From CAZSMC01 sp964607755 (GTDB lineage: Bacteria > Zhuqueibacterota > Zhuqueibacteria > Residuimicrobiales > Krinioviventaceae), in NCBI GenBank assembly GCA_964607755.1, contig CAZSMC010000061.1:1-25341 (forward strand): a stretch of DNA of 25,341 nt, read 5' to 3'. Both the position numbers and the translations under genes were made by a program. The notes beneath the pieces were generated by a model, which was given only the letters and a program-made list of their open reading frames with translations, was not told the DNA's origin and did not search any database. Shown one piece after another: positions 15,419 to 23,081 of the stretch. Positions within the stretch are counted from its first letter, which is position 1; every line of letters begins with the position of its first letter.

Positions 15419-16750
15419 TTATAATCTCTTTTTTCGATCGGTAATGTCCAGTGTATATTCAATCATTTGCACGAGTTGACCCTCTTTGTCAAAGATCGGG
15501 TAGGCATGCACCTCCACATGCCGTTTGCGGCCGTGGCGATCATAATGAATATGCTCTGTAGTCACTGGCTTTCCAGTCCTTTTTAGAATCTCCAGCGGAC
15601 ATTTATGATCGTTGAATTGACAAGGTTTAGACCGGTTGTGGGTCAAAGCATAACACGGTACATTCTCTATGTTTTTATTTCTTGTCGCTGCAGAGTTGGC
15701 CAGTTTTACTGTATAATCGTGAACATCAATGACAAAAAAGGGATGTTCCATAGCTTCAATCACAGAATGCAAAAAAATGTTTTGTTGTTTAATCGTTTCC
15801 TCGGCGGCTTTTTGTCTGCTAATATCCACGTTAAAAATGGCGAGACGGGAAATATCACCTTTTATATCAAAGAGAGGATAAATAGTAATATCATAAAATT
15901 TATGCCGGTATTTTTTTTCATACCGGATCTTTTTTTTATTATGAATGACTGTTTTTACTTTTTTATCCTGTGCAGTGAGACGAAACAGTTCAAAATCATA
16001 AATGCTTTTACCAACCAGAGAATCGAGGCTGCTCCCAAGTTCAATCATAGCCGCCTCATTGAGTGATAATAAATTACCATTAACATCAACAAGATAGACA
16101 GGGTCATCTGAGGCGTTCAACATTGCTCTGGCTGTCTTTTCACTTTCAATCAGCTTCTTCTCGCGTGCCTTTCGCTCGGTGATATCCCGCTGAATACATA
16201 AAAAGCCGATAATTTTATCGTAATCATTCAGAATCGGATTGGCAGAACTCTCAACATCAATCAATCGATCCGATTTTGTCTTGTTGATGATTTCACCCTT
16301 TACCACATTTTTTGCCAGTATGTTTTCCCAGAATTTCCGATAGTTTTCGGCGTTCATGACCCCGCTTTTGAGTATTCTGGGTGTTTTTTTACCGATGATT
16401 TCTGCTGGTTCAAAACCGTACACCCGGGTAAATTCCGGATTGACATAAGTAAAAATGCCTTCCCGGTCTGTAACAAAAATAACCTCGCCGGAAGTGTCGA
16501 CTGCTTTTTTCAATTTCACATATTCTTCGATTTGCCTTTTTTTCAAAAAACTAAAAAGCAAAAAACCAAGTGCAATGCTGATCCCGATGATGGTTATACG
16601 GAAAATAATTTGCGAAAGTGATAAACCGGTCACAAGAGCACGTGAAAATGTCATGGTCGAATTAATTATCAAGATGTAACCTGTATGAATCAGCCAGATA
16701 AAAATAGCTATACTCAGACAGAATATAATTGTGCGCGTTGAATTTTCCAT
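15419..16750 (-). CDS. Membrane-bound triple-PAS protein without kinase domain
   Basis: 443 residues: two membrane helices (about 7-30 and 48-69), then three PAS domains (about 80-195, 205-315, 325-440), each ending in a D-I-T/S-R/E-R-K linker. PAS3 holds a Cys/His cluster, C366YALTH371, C377, H382 and C384-P, with H400/H402 soon after. This pattern is seen in PAS domains of redox-type sensors and could bind metal, haem or an Fe-S centre. The protein stops just where a kinase would begin, 10 bp before the separate kinase gene. It may feed its signal to that kinase by contact. No clear Shine-Dalgarno precedes the ATG at 16750. Confidence 0.88.
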   Translation of the reverse strand: MENSTRTIIFCLSIAIFIWLIHTGYILIINSTMTFSRALVTGLSLSQIIFRITIIGISIALGFLLFSFLKKRQIEEYVKLKKAVDTSGEVIFVTDREGIFTYVNPEFTRVYGFEPAEIIGKKTPRILKSGVMNAENYRKFWENILAKNVVKGEIINKTKSDRLIDVESSANPILNDYDKIIGFLCIQRDITERKAREKKLIESEKTARAMLNASDDPVYLVDVNGNLLSLNEAAMIELGSSLDSLVGKSIYDFELFRLTAQDKKVKTVIHNKKKIRYEKKYRHKFYDITIYPLFDIKGDISRLAIFNVDISRQKAAEETIKQQNIFLHSVIEAMEHPFFVIDVHDYTVKLANSAATRNKNIENVPCYALTHNRSKPCQFNDHKCPLEILKRTGKPVTTEHIHYDRHGRKRHVEVHAYPIFDKEGQLVQMIEYTLDITDRKKRL

Positions 16751-16924
16751 AATAAAAGCTTTTTAAATTTTACTGAATGACATAAATTTTACATGCAATC
16801 AGATAAAAAAGTTCGCTGATTTATAAATATAAGATTTTTTATGGGATAAACGAAAAAGTTTTCTAGGGTTTGCGTTTTAGGAAAGTGTGAGCTAAAATCC
16901 AGGCATGCTGTAGACCGGAGGTTA

Positions 16925-17434
16925 TTATCCTTTTGGAGAAAAACGAGGCAAACGATAAACGAGCAGCGGAATGAGAACAAGCATAATGACAATACCGGGT
17001 ATACCCCGGCTGACCCAGGCGATAGAAAACACGTTTGATGGCAACCCCAGCACCGGAGCAAGAGCAGCAACGATGAAAAACAAAGCCACTCTGGAGGCGA
17101 TTAACCCGGCAAGCACAGAGATAATGACCCGGGCACTGGTGCTACGATAAACAAAAGAGCTCACAGCAGCCAGCACAGCCAGCTCAACAACCATGATTTG
17201 AAGAATCGGCGGCGAGATTGGAGGCATACCAGTAAACAATGTAGAGACCAGTGGAGACAGCACGGCAACCGTTACTGCCCAGCTTGTGGGCAAAAAGAAC
17301 ACACTCGCAGCTACCGGCCAGAACATGGGCAACAAGGCAGCACCAAGTCCAAAAGCGTGCAAAAGCATGGGGATCAAAACAGCCAGCGCCATAAACATGG
17401 CGCTGGTCGTAAGATGTCGTGTGTGAATATTCAT
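16925..17434 (-). CDS. ECF transporter S component-like integral membrane protein
   Basis: 169 residues, almost entirely hydrophobic, with about five to six helices. The opening TTSAMFMALAVLIPMLLHAFG, then LLPMFWPVAASVFFLP, SPLVSTLFTGMPPISP and VELAVLAAVSSFVYR, is typical of substrate-binding S components of energy-coupling-factor transporters. No EcfA or EcfT is in the window, so it would use a shared ECF module. It starts 5 bp after the TonB receptor stops and belongs to the nikR-like operon. The substrate is probably whatever that receptor brings in: a nickel or cobalt chelate or a corrinoid are options. It is not NikM/CbiM. Specificity is unknown. Confidence 0.72.
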   Translation of the reverse strand: MNIHTRHLTTSAMFMALAVLIPMLLHAFGLGAALLPMFWPVAASVFFLPTSWAVTVAVLSPLVSTLFTGMPPISPPILQIMVVELAVLAAVSSFVYRSTSARVIISVLAGLIASRVALFFIVAALAPVLGLPSNVFSIAWVSRGIPGIVIMLVLIPLLVYRLPRFSPKG

Positions 17435-17439
17435 AAATT

Positions 17440-19281
17440 TTAGAAGGAGTAACTCAAATCTGTCATCAGCATCCGTCCTGGCATGGGGTAACCGCTCATG
17501 GTGTAGAACTCTTCATCCAGCACATTTTTCAAGTGCAGATTCAAATACATTTCCTGCCAGATTCTGACAGATGCCGTCAAATCCACAAGCGAATAATCCG
17601 GCAATTTTTGCTGTCTATTATCTGCGCCATAAAGGTCCCGGACATGCAAGAGTCCCGCAGCCAAACGCACCCTGTTCAACTGATACGAAAGGTGCACGCC
17701 AAGTTTTTGTTCCGGAGTTTGGCGGGTTTCATCGCCGAGGTCCATGTCGGTCCAGTTGGCGGTTACCATCATACGCTCGAGTGGACGATAATGGAACAGC
17801 AATTCGTATCCTGTGTGGGTAAATTCCCCTGAATTAACCCAGCTCACATTGGGAAATTGTCCCTGCATGCGAATCATATCTGTACCGTCGGAACGGAACA
17901 CAACCGCTTCAATTTCAGTCTGATCTCCGAGAGATTGAGTTACCCCCAACTCGTAATTCCACATTTTCTCCGGCTTTAATTTTTTATTTCTTGCAGGAAA
18001 AACAAAAAGCTCCCGGATTGCCGGACTGCGAAATCCTTTTGCTGCGGAAAGCCGGACGGATGTTGCCGGCGAAAGATGCGACACCACACCTAACATGGGC
18101 AACACTTCAGAGCCGTATAACTCGTGCCGTTCGACCCGGATGCCGGCTGAAGCAATAAACCGTTGAAAAAGTAATTGCTGTGTATGAATGTACGGGGCCC
18201 ACTCGTCGATAAACTGTTCTTCATAGTTTATCACTGGAACTTTGTTTAGACTTTCTTCGGCCTCTCCGCCGTATTGTTTGATATCAAAGCCAACCGTTGT
18301 TTTGTTACCATCGAGTAATTGCGCGTTATGATAAAACATGGCGCCGACCGTGCGATCCGTAGACCGCCAGCCGTCGTATATTTTATGTTTTCCAAAATTG
18401 CCGTGCAGTTTTAGAAAGCTGTTCCCCAAACCACTGCTATGACTTATGGTCATATCCGCGCCAGAACGAATCAGGTCGTACCAATGATCTTCAAAAGGGT
18501 CATTTTCAGGACCGGGGTCTAAAAGATAGATATCCGAATAGTGGGCATTCAATTCCAGTTTAGTAGCGGATCCGAGTTGGTAGCCAAGGTGACTTGAATA
18601 GGAATCGCCATTGTAATCGGAATAATCCCGGTGTCCGTCCGTTCGCCGGACACTGGCTGTAACATAATAATCAAACTTGCCGGTTTTACCGCCGTGATGG
18701 AGGCTTGCTTTTCGGCTGGCAAAGCTTCCCAGACCTCCGGACACTTTTGTTTCAAAACCATCTTTGCTTCTTTCTTTGGAAACGATATTGATTACGCCAC
18801 CCATGGCGTTAGTGCCGTACAGGAACGACTCCGGGCCGCGGACAACTTCAATGCGTTCCACACCGCTCAGCGAATAAGCATCCGGAATGGCATGGCCCAT
18901 CATACCCATAATGTCCGGTCGACCGTTGCGCAAAACCAGGACGCCTGTCACTGGATTGCCGCCAATGCCGCGGATGCTCAATGCACCGGCCGCACCAGAG
19001 GCTACGCCATAGCCCATAACAGAACGCTCAGTCAAGTAAACGCCTGGAACGCGGTCTTTAACCAGTTCCAGGACAGACGATGTGGCAGCCATTTCAATGG
19101 TCTGCTCATCGATGACCGACACACTCGCCGCCAGGTCTCGCTGCGCACCTTCGGCTTTTGTCGCAGTGACCACTACCGGATTAAAATGATACTTTACAGA
19201 ATCCGGGTGAAAGGTTTCTGCCATCAAATGCGATACACTTATAAAGATGACTGCTATCATAATCAAACCAATTTTTCTCAT
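17440..19281 (-). CDS. TonB-dependent outer-membrane receptor (BtuB/CirA-like)
   Basis: 613 residues: signal peptide (1-21), a TonB box-like PVVVTATKAEG near residue 36, a plug domain with VLELVKDRVPGVYL, SIRGIGGNPVTGVLVLRNG and VERIEVVRGPESFLYGTNAMGGVINI, and a barrel ending DLSYSF with terminal Phe. It takes up a scarce ligand using TonB energy. AGGAGG precedes the ATG at 19281 by 6 bases. It lies 8 bp after the nikR-like gene and 5 bp before an ECF S component, with a NikR operator upstream of all three. Control by a NikR-type repressor suggests nickel or a related metal complex; a corrinoid is also possible. Confidence 0.93.
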   Translation of the reverse strand: MRKIGLIMIAVIFISVSHLMAETFHPDSVKYHFNPVVVTATKAEGAQRDLAASVSVIDEQTIEMAATSSVLELVKDRVPGVYLTERSVMGYGVASGAAGALSIRGIGGNPVTGVLVLRNGRPDIMGMMGHAIPDAYSLSGVERIEVVRGPESFLYGTNAMGGVINIVSKERSKDGFETKVSGGLGSFASRKASLHHGGKTGKFDYYVTASVRRTDGHRDYSDYNGDSYSSHLGYQLGSATKLELNAHYSDIYLLDPGPENDPFEDHWYDLIRSGADMTISHSSGLGNSFLKLHGNFGKHKIYDGWRSTDRTVGAMFYHNAQLLDGNKTTVGFDIKQYGGEAEESLNKVPVINYEEQFIDEWAPYIHTQQLLFQRFIASAGIRVERHELYGSEVLPMLGVVSHLSPATSVRLSAAKGFRSPAIRELFVFPARNKKLKPEKMWNYELGVTQSLGDQTEIEAVVFRSDGTDMIRMQGQFPNVSWVNSGEFTHTGYELLFHYRPLERMMVTANWTDMDLGDETRQTPEQKLGVHLSYQLNRVRLAAGLLHVRDLYGADNRQQKLPDYSLVDLTASVRIWQEMYLNLHLKNVLDEEFYTMSGYPMPGRMLMTDLSYSF

Positions 19282-19289
19282 GGTTCCTC

Positions 19290-19712
19290 CTATTTTACAT
19301 GTTTGCCGGTGGTTGTCATGACCAGGTTTCCGTGCTTTACTCCTTTTGTGCCGATCAACTCGTTGGCCAGTTTCCGGACTCTTTTTGCACAGCCGCGCAC
19401 CGCCGATACTTCGAGACTGTTTTCGTCATCCAATTGAACATGCATGGTGGAAATAATTTCCTGCAAGGGCCCTTGTTCCTGCTGAGACAACCGTTTTGTG
19501 ATTGTATTCAATTTTTTATCCACAATAACAGTGATCGTTCCAACGACTTTATCTTTGGGATCTTCCCACTCGTCTTTGATAAGAGCGTCACGAATGAGAT
19601 CCCGGATCGCTTCGGACCGGTTTTGATAGGCTTTTTTTTCAACAAGCTGATCGAATTTTTCCAGCAGGTCCGAATCCAGGGAAACTCCAAATCGTTGTAA
19701 ACCTGTTGTCAT
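19290..19712 (-). CDS. nikR: NikR-like ribbon-helix-helix regulator with altered metal site
   Basis: 140 residues. An N-terminal ribbon-helix-helix (LQRFGVSLDSDLLEKFDQL...NRSEAIRDLIRDAL) binds DNA and a C-terminal ACT-type domain (GTITVIVDKK...KGVKHGNLVMTT) normally binds nickel. Aligned to the family H-(10)-H-x-H-(5)-C pattern, the four E. coli ligands His76, His87, His89 and Cys95 become Gln80, His91, Gln93 and Ser99, so only one remains. The start at 19712 is chosen because GGAGGAG lies 8 bases upstream; the longer frame would read through the operator. A perfect GTGTTAC-N13-GTAACAC lies 14 bp before the start, so it should control itself and the TonB/ECF genes. It may sense another metal or act constitutively. 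Confidence 0.9.
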   Translation of the reverse strand: MTTGLQRFGVSLDSDLLEKFDQLVEKKAYQNRSEAIRDLIRDALIKDEWEDPKDKVVGTITVIVDKKLNTITKRLSQQEQGPLQEIISTMHVQLDDENSLEVSAVRGCAKRVRKLANELIGTKGVKHGNLVMTTTGKHVK

Positions 19713-19725
19713 AGTATACTCCTCC

Positions 19726-19752
19726 GTGTTACGATTTTCTAAAAAGTAACAC
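19726..19752 (-). promoter_or_regulatory. NikR-type operator GTGTTAC-N13-GTAACAC
   Basis: A perfect 7-bp inverted repeat (19726-19732 and 19746-19752) with a 13-bp spacer, the form reported for NikR sites in deltaproteobacteria and related groups. It overlaps the -10 of the candidate promoter, so binding would block transcription of the nikR-like, TonB receptor and ECF genes. Confidence 0.85.
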
Positions 19753-19771
19753 ATTGATATAAAAAAATCAA
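19743..19771 (-). promoter_or_regulatory. Candidate promoter of the nikR-like operon
   Basis: TTGATT (19771-19766), a 17-bp spacer and TACTTT (19748-19743) on the minus strand. The -10 lies inside the operator, a simple repressor layout. The predicted start is near 19736, leaving a short leader with GGAGGAG. Confidence 0.5.
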
Positions 19772-19793
19772 GTATTAATTTGAGAAACAGAGA

Positions 19794-21050
19794 TTAAATA
19801 TAAATCATTCCGGAAAAAGTAACAGTTGAACGGTCATCGTCCATAATAGCATTGTTATAATCGAGGAGATAACCTTTTAAAGGCGGAAGAATTTCCAACA
19901 ACGTACGCAGCGCAGCATACCCGCAGATGTTATATTTATTTTGTGATCGTTGAAAAAAACCGGTAAAAGCTTTTCGATCTTGTTTGCTCATATAATGCAA
20001 AAGCTGCCGGTCATTTTGTTCGACCTGAGCCAGATAGGCGGGATCGGGACGAAAGTCATGACCGTATTTTAACCCAACGTGAGCAAGGTCCACACTGGCA
20101 ATTAGACAGTATGAACCTGAAAAGTTGTCAAGTGCATTCTTTAAAGCAGCAACAAACGATTCGAACCTTTGCTGCTCGTCTGCCTTACAGTCTGGAGCAA
20201 GCGAACATAAAACCGGTAAAATTTTAAACGGTGTGTTTATAAAATGCGAGAGGAAAACAGTTTGAAATTCGATGCTATGTTCATTGCGATGAGCCAGCTC
20301 ATCGTGAAACACATCGAACGGGCAGTACTCAGCAATCTTATCAGCAAATTGCTGATCAGTTTCCAATTGCCCTAAAGGTGTTTTAAACATCTTTTTTGTG
20401 AGCACAAAATTGTTTTCGACAGTGCTGTGCCCGATTCCCAGGATAATGTACAAATCAACTGGAGGAGTCATGCTCAGCAATCGATAGGCCTGAGCATAAC
20501 TTTCTCCGCCCAAATTCGGATCGACATGCGGAACGATCATAGCTTTGATTCTATGAGTGCTGAGATGCTTTTCCAGCTTTGGCAGGGCCGGGACGATATC
20601 TGCCAGATGATTTAGTTCATTTCTAAGCTCTTCCGGTTGATCAGGATAACTTGAACCGGCGCAGCAGGATTCCCGCACGTTTTTGTTGTGAAATTCAGCC
20701 CGCGCCTGCTGCAGTGCGTTAGCAAAACGATTATTTTCCAACAAGTACGTTGTATCCAGTTTTTTTACAAGGCGCTGCAGCCGCTCAATCTCAAGAGCCC
20801 GATTGAACTTTCGTTTATATTTTACTTTGAGATCATCCAGCCTGTGTTCACCGTCAAAAAACTGAAGTAGATAAAAAAGATCGTGAGGTATTAAAATCTG
20901 TTCATCTGCCAAATCGAACGGGTCGTTAAATCCGTAATAAAATTGACCTTTGCGGTTTCGGACATGAAAAGGATCAAGGTCTGCTCTGATCTTCGGTCGA
21001 TCTGAAACGGATTCCTGGAAAAAGCGCAATGAACGGCGTTTCAATGTCAT
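19794..21050 (-). CDS. amrB: AmmeMemoRadiSam system protein B (Memo-like) with N-terminal PqqD/winged-helix-like domain
   Basis: 418 residues. An N-terminal ~110-residue alpha-helical part (NDPFDLADEQILIPHDL, QFFDGEHRLDDL) looks like a PqqD-type winged helix. It is followed by a Memo domain related to extradiol dioxygenases: AGSSYP (131-136), IVPHVDP (His175), GIGHSTV (His208), NEHSIEF (His258), ASVDLAH (His324) and CGYAALRTL. The His set corresponds to the metal-site positions of the family. Memo proteins usually travel with an AMMECR1 protein and a radical SAM enzyme; neither is in this window. It starts 15 bp after the transglycosylase gene. The biochemical role of the bacterial system is unproven. 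Confidence 0.88.
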   Translation of the reverse strand: MTLKRRSLRFFQESVSDRPKIRADLDPFHVRNRKGQFYYGFNDPFDLADEQILIPHDLFYLLQFFDGEHRLDDLKVKYKRKFNRALEIERLQRLVKKLDTTYLLENNRFANALQQARAEFHNKNVRESCCAGSSYPDQPEELRNELNHLADIVPALPKLEKHLSTHRIKAMIVPHVDPNLGGESYAQAYRLLSMTPPVDLYIILGIGHSTVENNFVLTKKMFKTPLGQLETDQQFADKIAEYCPFDVFHDELAHRNEHSIEFQTVFLSHFINTPFKILPVLCSLAPDCKADEQQRFESFVAALKNALDNFSGSYCLIASVDLAHVGLKYGHDFRPDPAYLAQVEQNDRQLLHYMSKQDRKAFTGFFQRSQNKYNICGYAALRTLLEILPPLKGYLLDYNNAIMDDDRSTVTFSGMIYI

Positions 21051-21065
21051 AACCTGCCCTCTGTC

Positions 21066-22412
21066 TTATTTTGCCAGGCCGTCACTGTACTCCTGATAAA
21101 TATGTTCATCAATTGCAGTTTCCAAACTATCATTTTCCGAGAAAACGGAAGAACCATTCCCGTTCTGGTCAGTCCTTTTGCGCGTCTTTTCTGTGAGGAC
21201 ATATTCGTTCTGCGCTGACCTGGCATGCGCTGCACTCACAATGCCTTCTGATTCTTGTGTAACAGGAATCCGAAGTTGATAGCCTTTTGGTATTTTGCGG
21301 TACTCCTGTGTTACAGCGTTCCTGAATGCAGGATTATGTTTTTTCAGAGTCTGGACCGAGACATCGAATTTTTCCGAAATCTGTCGAAAAGAAAGATAAT
21401 GATCCAAATTAACAATTTTGTAATTGACCGGCTCATGGAGCCGAATTTTGGGGAAATATTTTTCCCGCTGCTCGACTACATGGCATGCAGCCAAAAATTC
21501 CGCATAAAAATTTTTAGACGCAAAACCAAACGCCCTGCTCTTATACTTGCTAACGATCTCGCCAAAATCATCTGTGCCAAGCTGACGCTTTGCCCGTTTC
21601 ATGCTGTTTAGACCATGGTTGTAAGCAGTAATTGCCATTGGCCAGGATTGAAGTTCCTGGTAATTTTTTTTCAACAGGCGAGCAGCAGCTTCGGTAGATA
21701 TAAACGGATCGAATCGTTCATCAACAATGCTATTGATTCGTAAAAACAAGTTTCCGGTATAGTGGGTAAATTGCCACATCCCGGCGGCACCAGCTCTGGA
21801 ATATGCCAGATGATCGAACAAAGACTCGATGTGCGGCAAAAAGCATAATTCCGGCGGCAAATCATAAGATTCAAAAACAGCTACAATTTCATCATAGTAA
21901 CGTCCGGAGCGTTGAATGCTGGAGATAAACCGGTCACGCAAACCTAACTGACCACGAATATTGCAGGCAGCCTGTTCAAACTTGTCCGGCTTGTTCACTT
22001 CTGCCCACAAAATAAAAAGATCGCGCTCTTTTCGGTTCAATGAGTCAAATAGGATCGGTTTTGGCCGGGCAGCCAAAGATTTCAACGTTTCCTTGTACTC
22101 ATCTTTAACCGCTTCCACCAGGTCCCAACGTTCTTTTGCTGACATTTCTTCTTCAGCATCAGACAGATCGATAACTTTGTAAATAATCATCGGATGTTCA
22201 GCATCGTGAATGACCACTTCGTTTGTTGAGACCTGAGTAAAGATTCGAATCCAGAAAGCGACATTGTCCTCTAATACTTTAGGTAAAGGAAATAACTGAG
22301 TTGAAAAAGCTGGTATCGTGGGTAATAGCAGCATAAAACAGATTAAGACTGATTCGATTCGATGAAAACGTAATCTCGAGGTGCCGATTCCCTTACTCAC
22401 TTTGAATGTCAT
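21066..22412 (-). CDS. MltD-like membrane-associated lytic transglycosylase with LysM
   Basis: 448 residues: a basic N-terminus then a hydrophobic signal/anchor (about 20-38), a pre-domain, and an SLT (GH23) catalytic domain with PPELCFLPHIESLFD (catalytic Glu196), AYSRAGAAGMWQF (203-215) and AITAYNHG (260-267). One LysM-like domain follows (about 343-390: NLDHYLSFRQISEKFDVSVQTL...KGYQLRIP) and a low-complexity polar tail. It cleaves peptidoglycan glycan strands with 1,6-anhydro product formation. GGAG lies about 6 bases before the ATG. It sits 15 bp before the Memo gene, so they are likely co-transcribed. Confidence 0.93.
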   Translation of the reverse strand: MTFKVSKGIGTSRLRFHRIESVLICFMLLLPTIPAFSTQLFPLPKVLEDNVAFWIRIFTQVSTNEVVIHDAEHPMIIYKVIDLSDAEEEMSAKERWDLVEAVKDEYKETLKSLAARPKPILFDSLNRKERDLFILWAEVNKPDKFEQAACNIRGQLGLRDRFISSIQRSGRYYDEIVAVFESYDLPPELCFLPHIESLFDHLAYSRAGAAGMWQFTHYTGNLFLRINSIVDERFDPFISTEAAARLLKKNYQELQSWPMAITAYNHGLNSMKRAKRQLGTDDFGEIVSKYKSRAFGFASKNFYAEFLAACHVVEQREKYFPKIRLHEPVNYKIVNLDHYLSFRQISEKFDVSVQTLKKHNPAFRNAVTQEYRKIPKGYQLRIPVTQESEGIVSAAHARSAQNEYVLTEKTRKRTDQNGNGSSVFSENDSLETAIDEHIYQEYSDGLAK

Positions 22413-22562
22413 AACTACTCCGTTCTGTCTCTGCTTTTCGACTCTGTCAGATTATGCGAAACCTCAATCCCCACAACCGAAGGTTCATCTATTCAGACAG
22501 ATTATGTTCACTATGAATTCGCGGATAACATTGATTTTTTAAGATAATTTGTGCAATACTTT

Positions 22563-23024
22563 TCAACTGACATTGGGATCAATTTCATCCCATTCCTTTT
22601 GTGGCCTTTTAAGAAAACGTTCTACCAAATGAGGGTTTGCTTGAATAATATTGAAAATAATTTCATAAAGTCGGACTTTATCAAATGTTTTCAATTCTTC
22701 AAGAACGTCAGCCACGTCTATAAAGTCCTCGCGATCATTGACCCAGGCATAAAGCAAGGATACTGCGTGCACACACACCTTACGTTCACTATTGCACGTG
22801 CAAGAGGTCGCTATTTCATGCTCCCGAAAAGCAACCTGGACTTCAAATTGCTCGACCATGTTTCCCACCCGGCCGGATAACCGGTTTTGGTAGACAGTGG
22901 CATCGATAACCTGGGAGCTTTCATACGCTGACCAGCCCGCACCCTCTGTCGTTTCTTCGTCGAGAATAGCAACGTGTTCGCAATTCAATTCTTCCAACTC
23001 ATGATTAATATTTGCAATACTCAT
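22563..23024 (-). CDS. Stand-alone SWIM zinc-finger protein
   Basis: 153 residues. The central C75-T-C77-(6)-C84-V-H86 motif is a SWIM zinc finger, a domain usually found beside SNF2 helicases or in transposase-like proteins, binding DNA or protein. The preceding strand region (VYQNRLSGRVGNMVEQFEVQVAF) is the usual SWIM lead-in. The C-terminal 60 residues are helical (VLEELKTFDKVRLYEIIFNIIQANPHLVERFL). No helicase is adjacent; the partner may be encoded elsewhere. It lies 57 bp downstream of the TPR lipoprotein with its own candidate promoter. Function unknown. Confidence 0.85.
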   Translation of the reverse strand: MSIANINHELEELNCEHVAILDEETTEGAGWSAYESSQVIDATVYQNRLSGRVGNMVEQFEVQVAFREHEIATSCTCNSERKVCVHAVSLLYAWVNDREDFIDVADVLEELKTFDKVRLYEIIFNIIQANPHLVERFLKRPQKEWDEIDPNVS

Positions 23025-23045
23025 ACCAAACTCGTTTCTATAATT

Positions 23046-23073
23046 AGTATAAAATTTTTCGTGAGAATTACAA
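23046..23073 (-). promoter_or_regulatory. Candidate promoter of the SWIM gene
   Basis: TTGTAA (23073-23068), a 16-bp spacer and TATACT (23051-23046) on the minus strand, in the short gap after the TPR gene. It would start transcription about 15 bases before the ATG at 23024. Confidence 0.4.
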
Positions 23074-23081
23074 CTTTTTTT

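Noticed and set aside
15409..15462. Longer N-terminus for the histidine kinase
   Set aside because: It overlaps the end of the PAS gene by 44 bp and has no ribosome site; the ATG at 15408 directly precedes the basic and membrane segment.
15400..15470. PAS protein and histidine kinase as one gene broken by a frameshift
   Set aside because: The kinase has its own two membrane helices and extracytoplasmic domain, so the two are complete separate proteins.
16789..17070. 93-codon minus-strand frame overlapping the end of the ECF gene
   Set aside because: Cys/Leu/Ser-rich shadow translation with no start signal; the rest of the 16751-16924 gap shows nothing I can support.
18631..19437. 268-codon plus-strand open frame opposite the TonB receptor and nikR-like gene
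   Set aside because: It crosses the junction of two well-supported minus-strand genes and has no recognisable domain.
22413..22562. Repeated CAGATTATG (twice) upstream of the transglycosylase gene
   Set aside because: Only two imperfectly flanked copies in AT-rich DNA; no regulator or geometry supports an operator.
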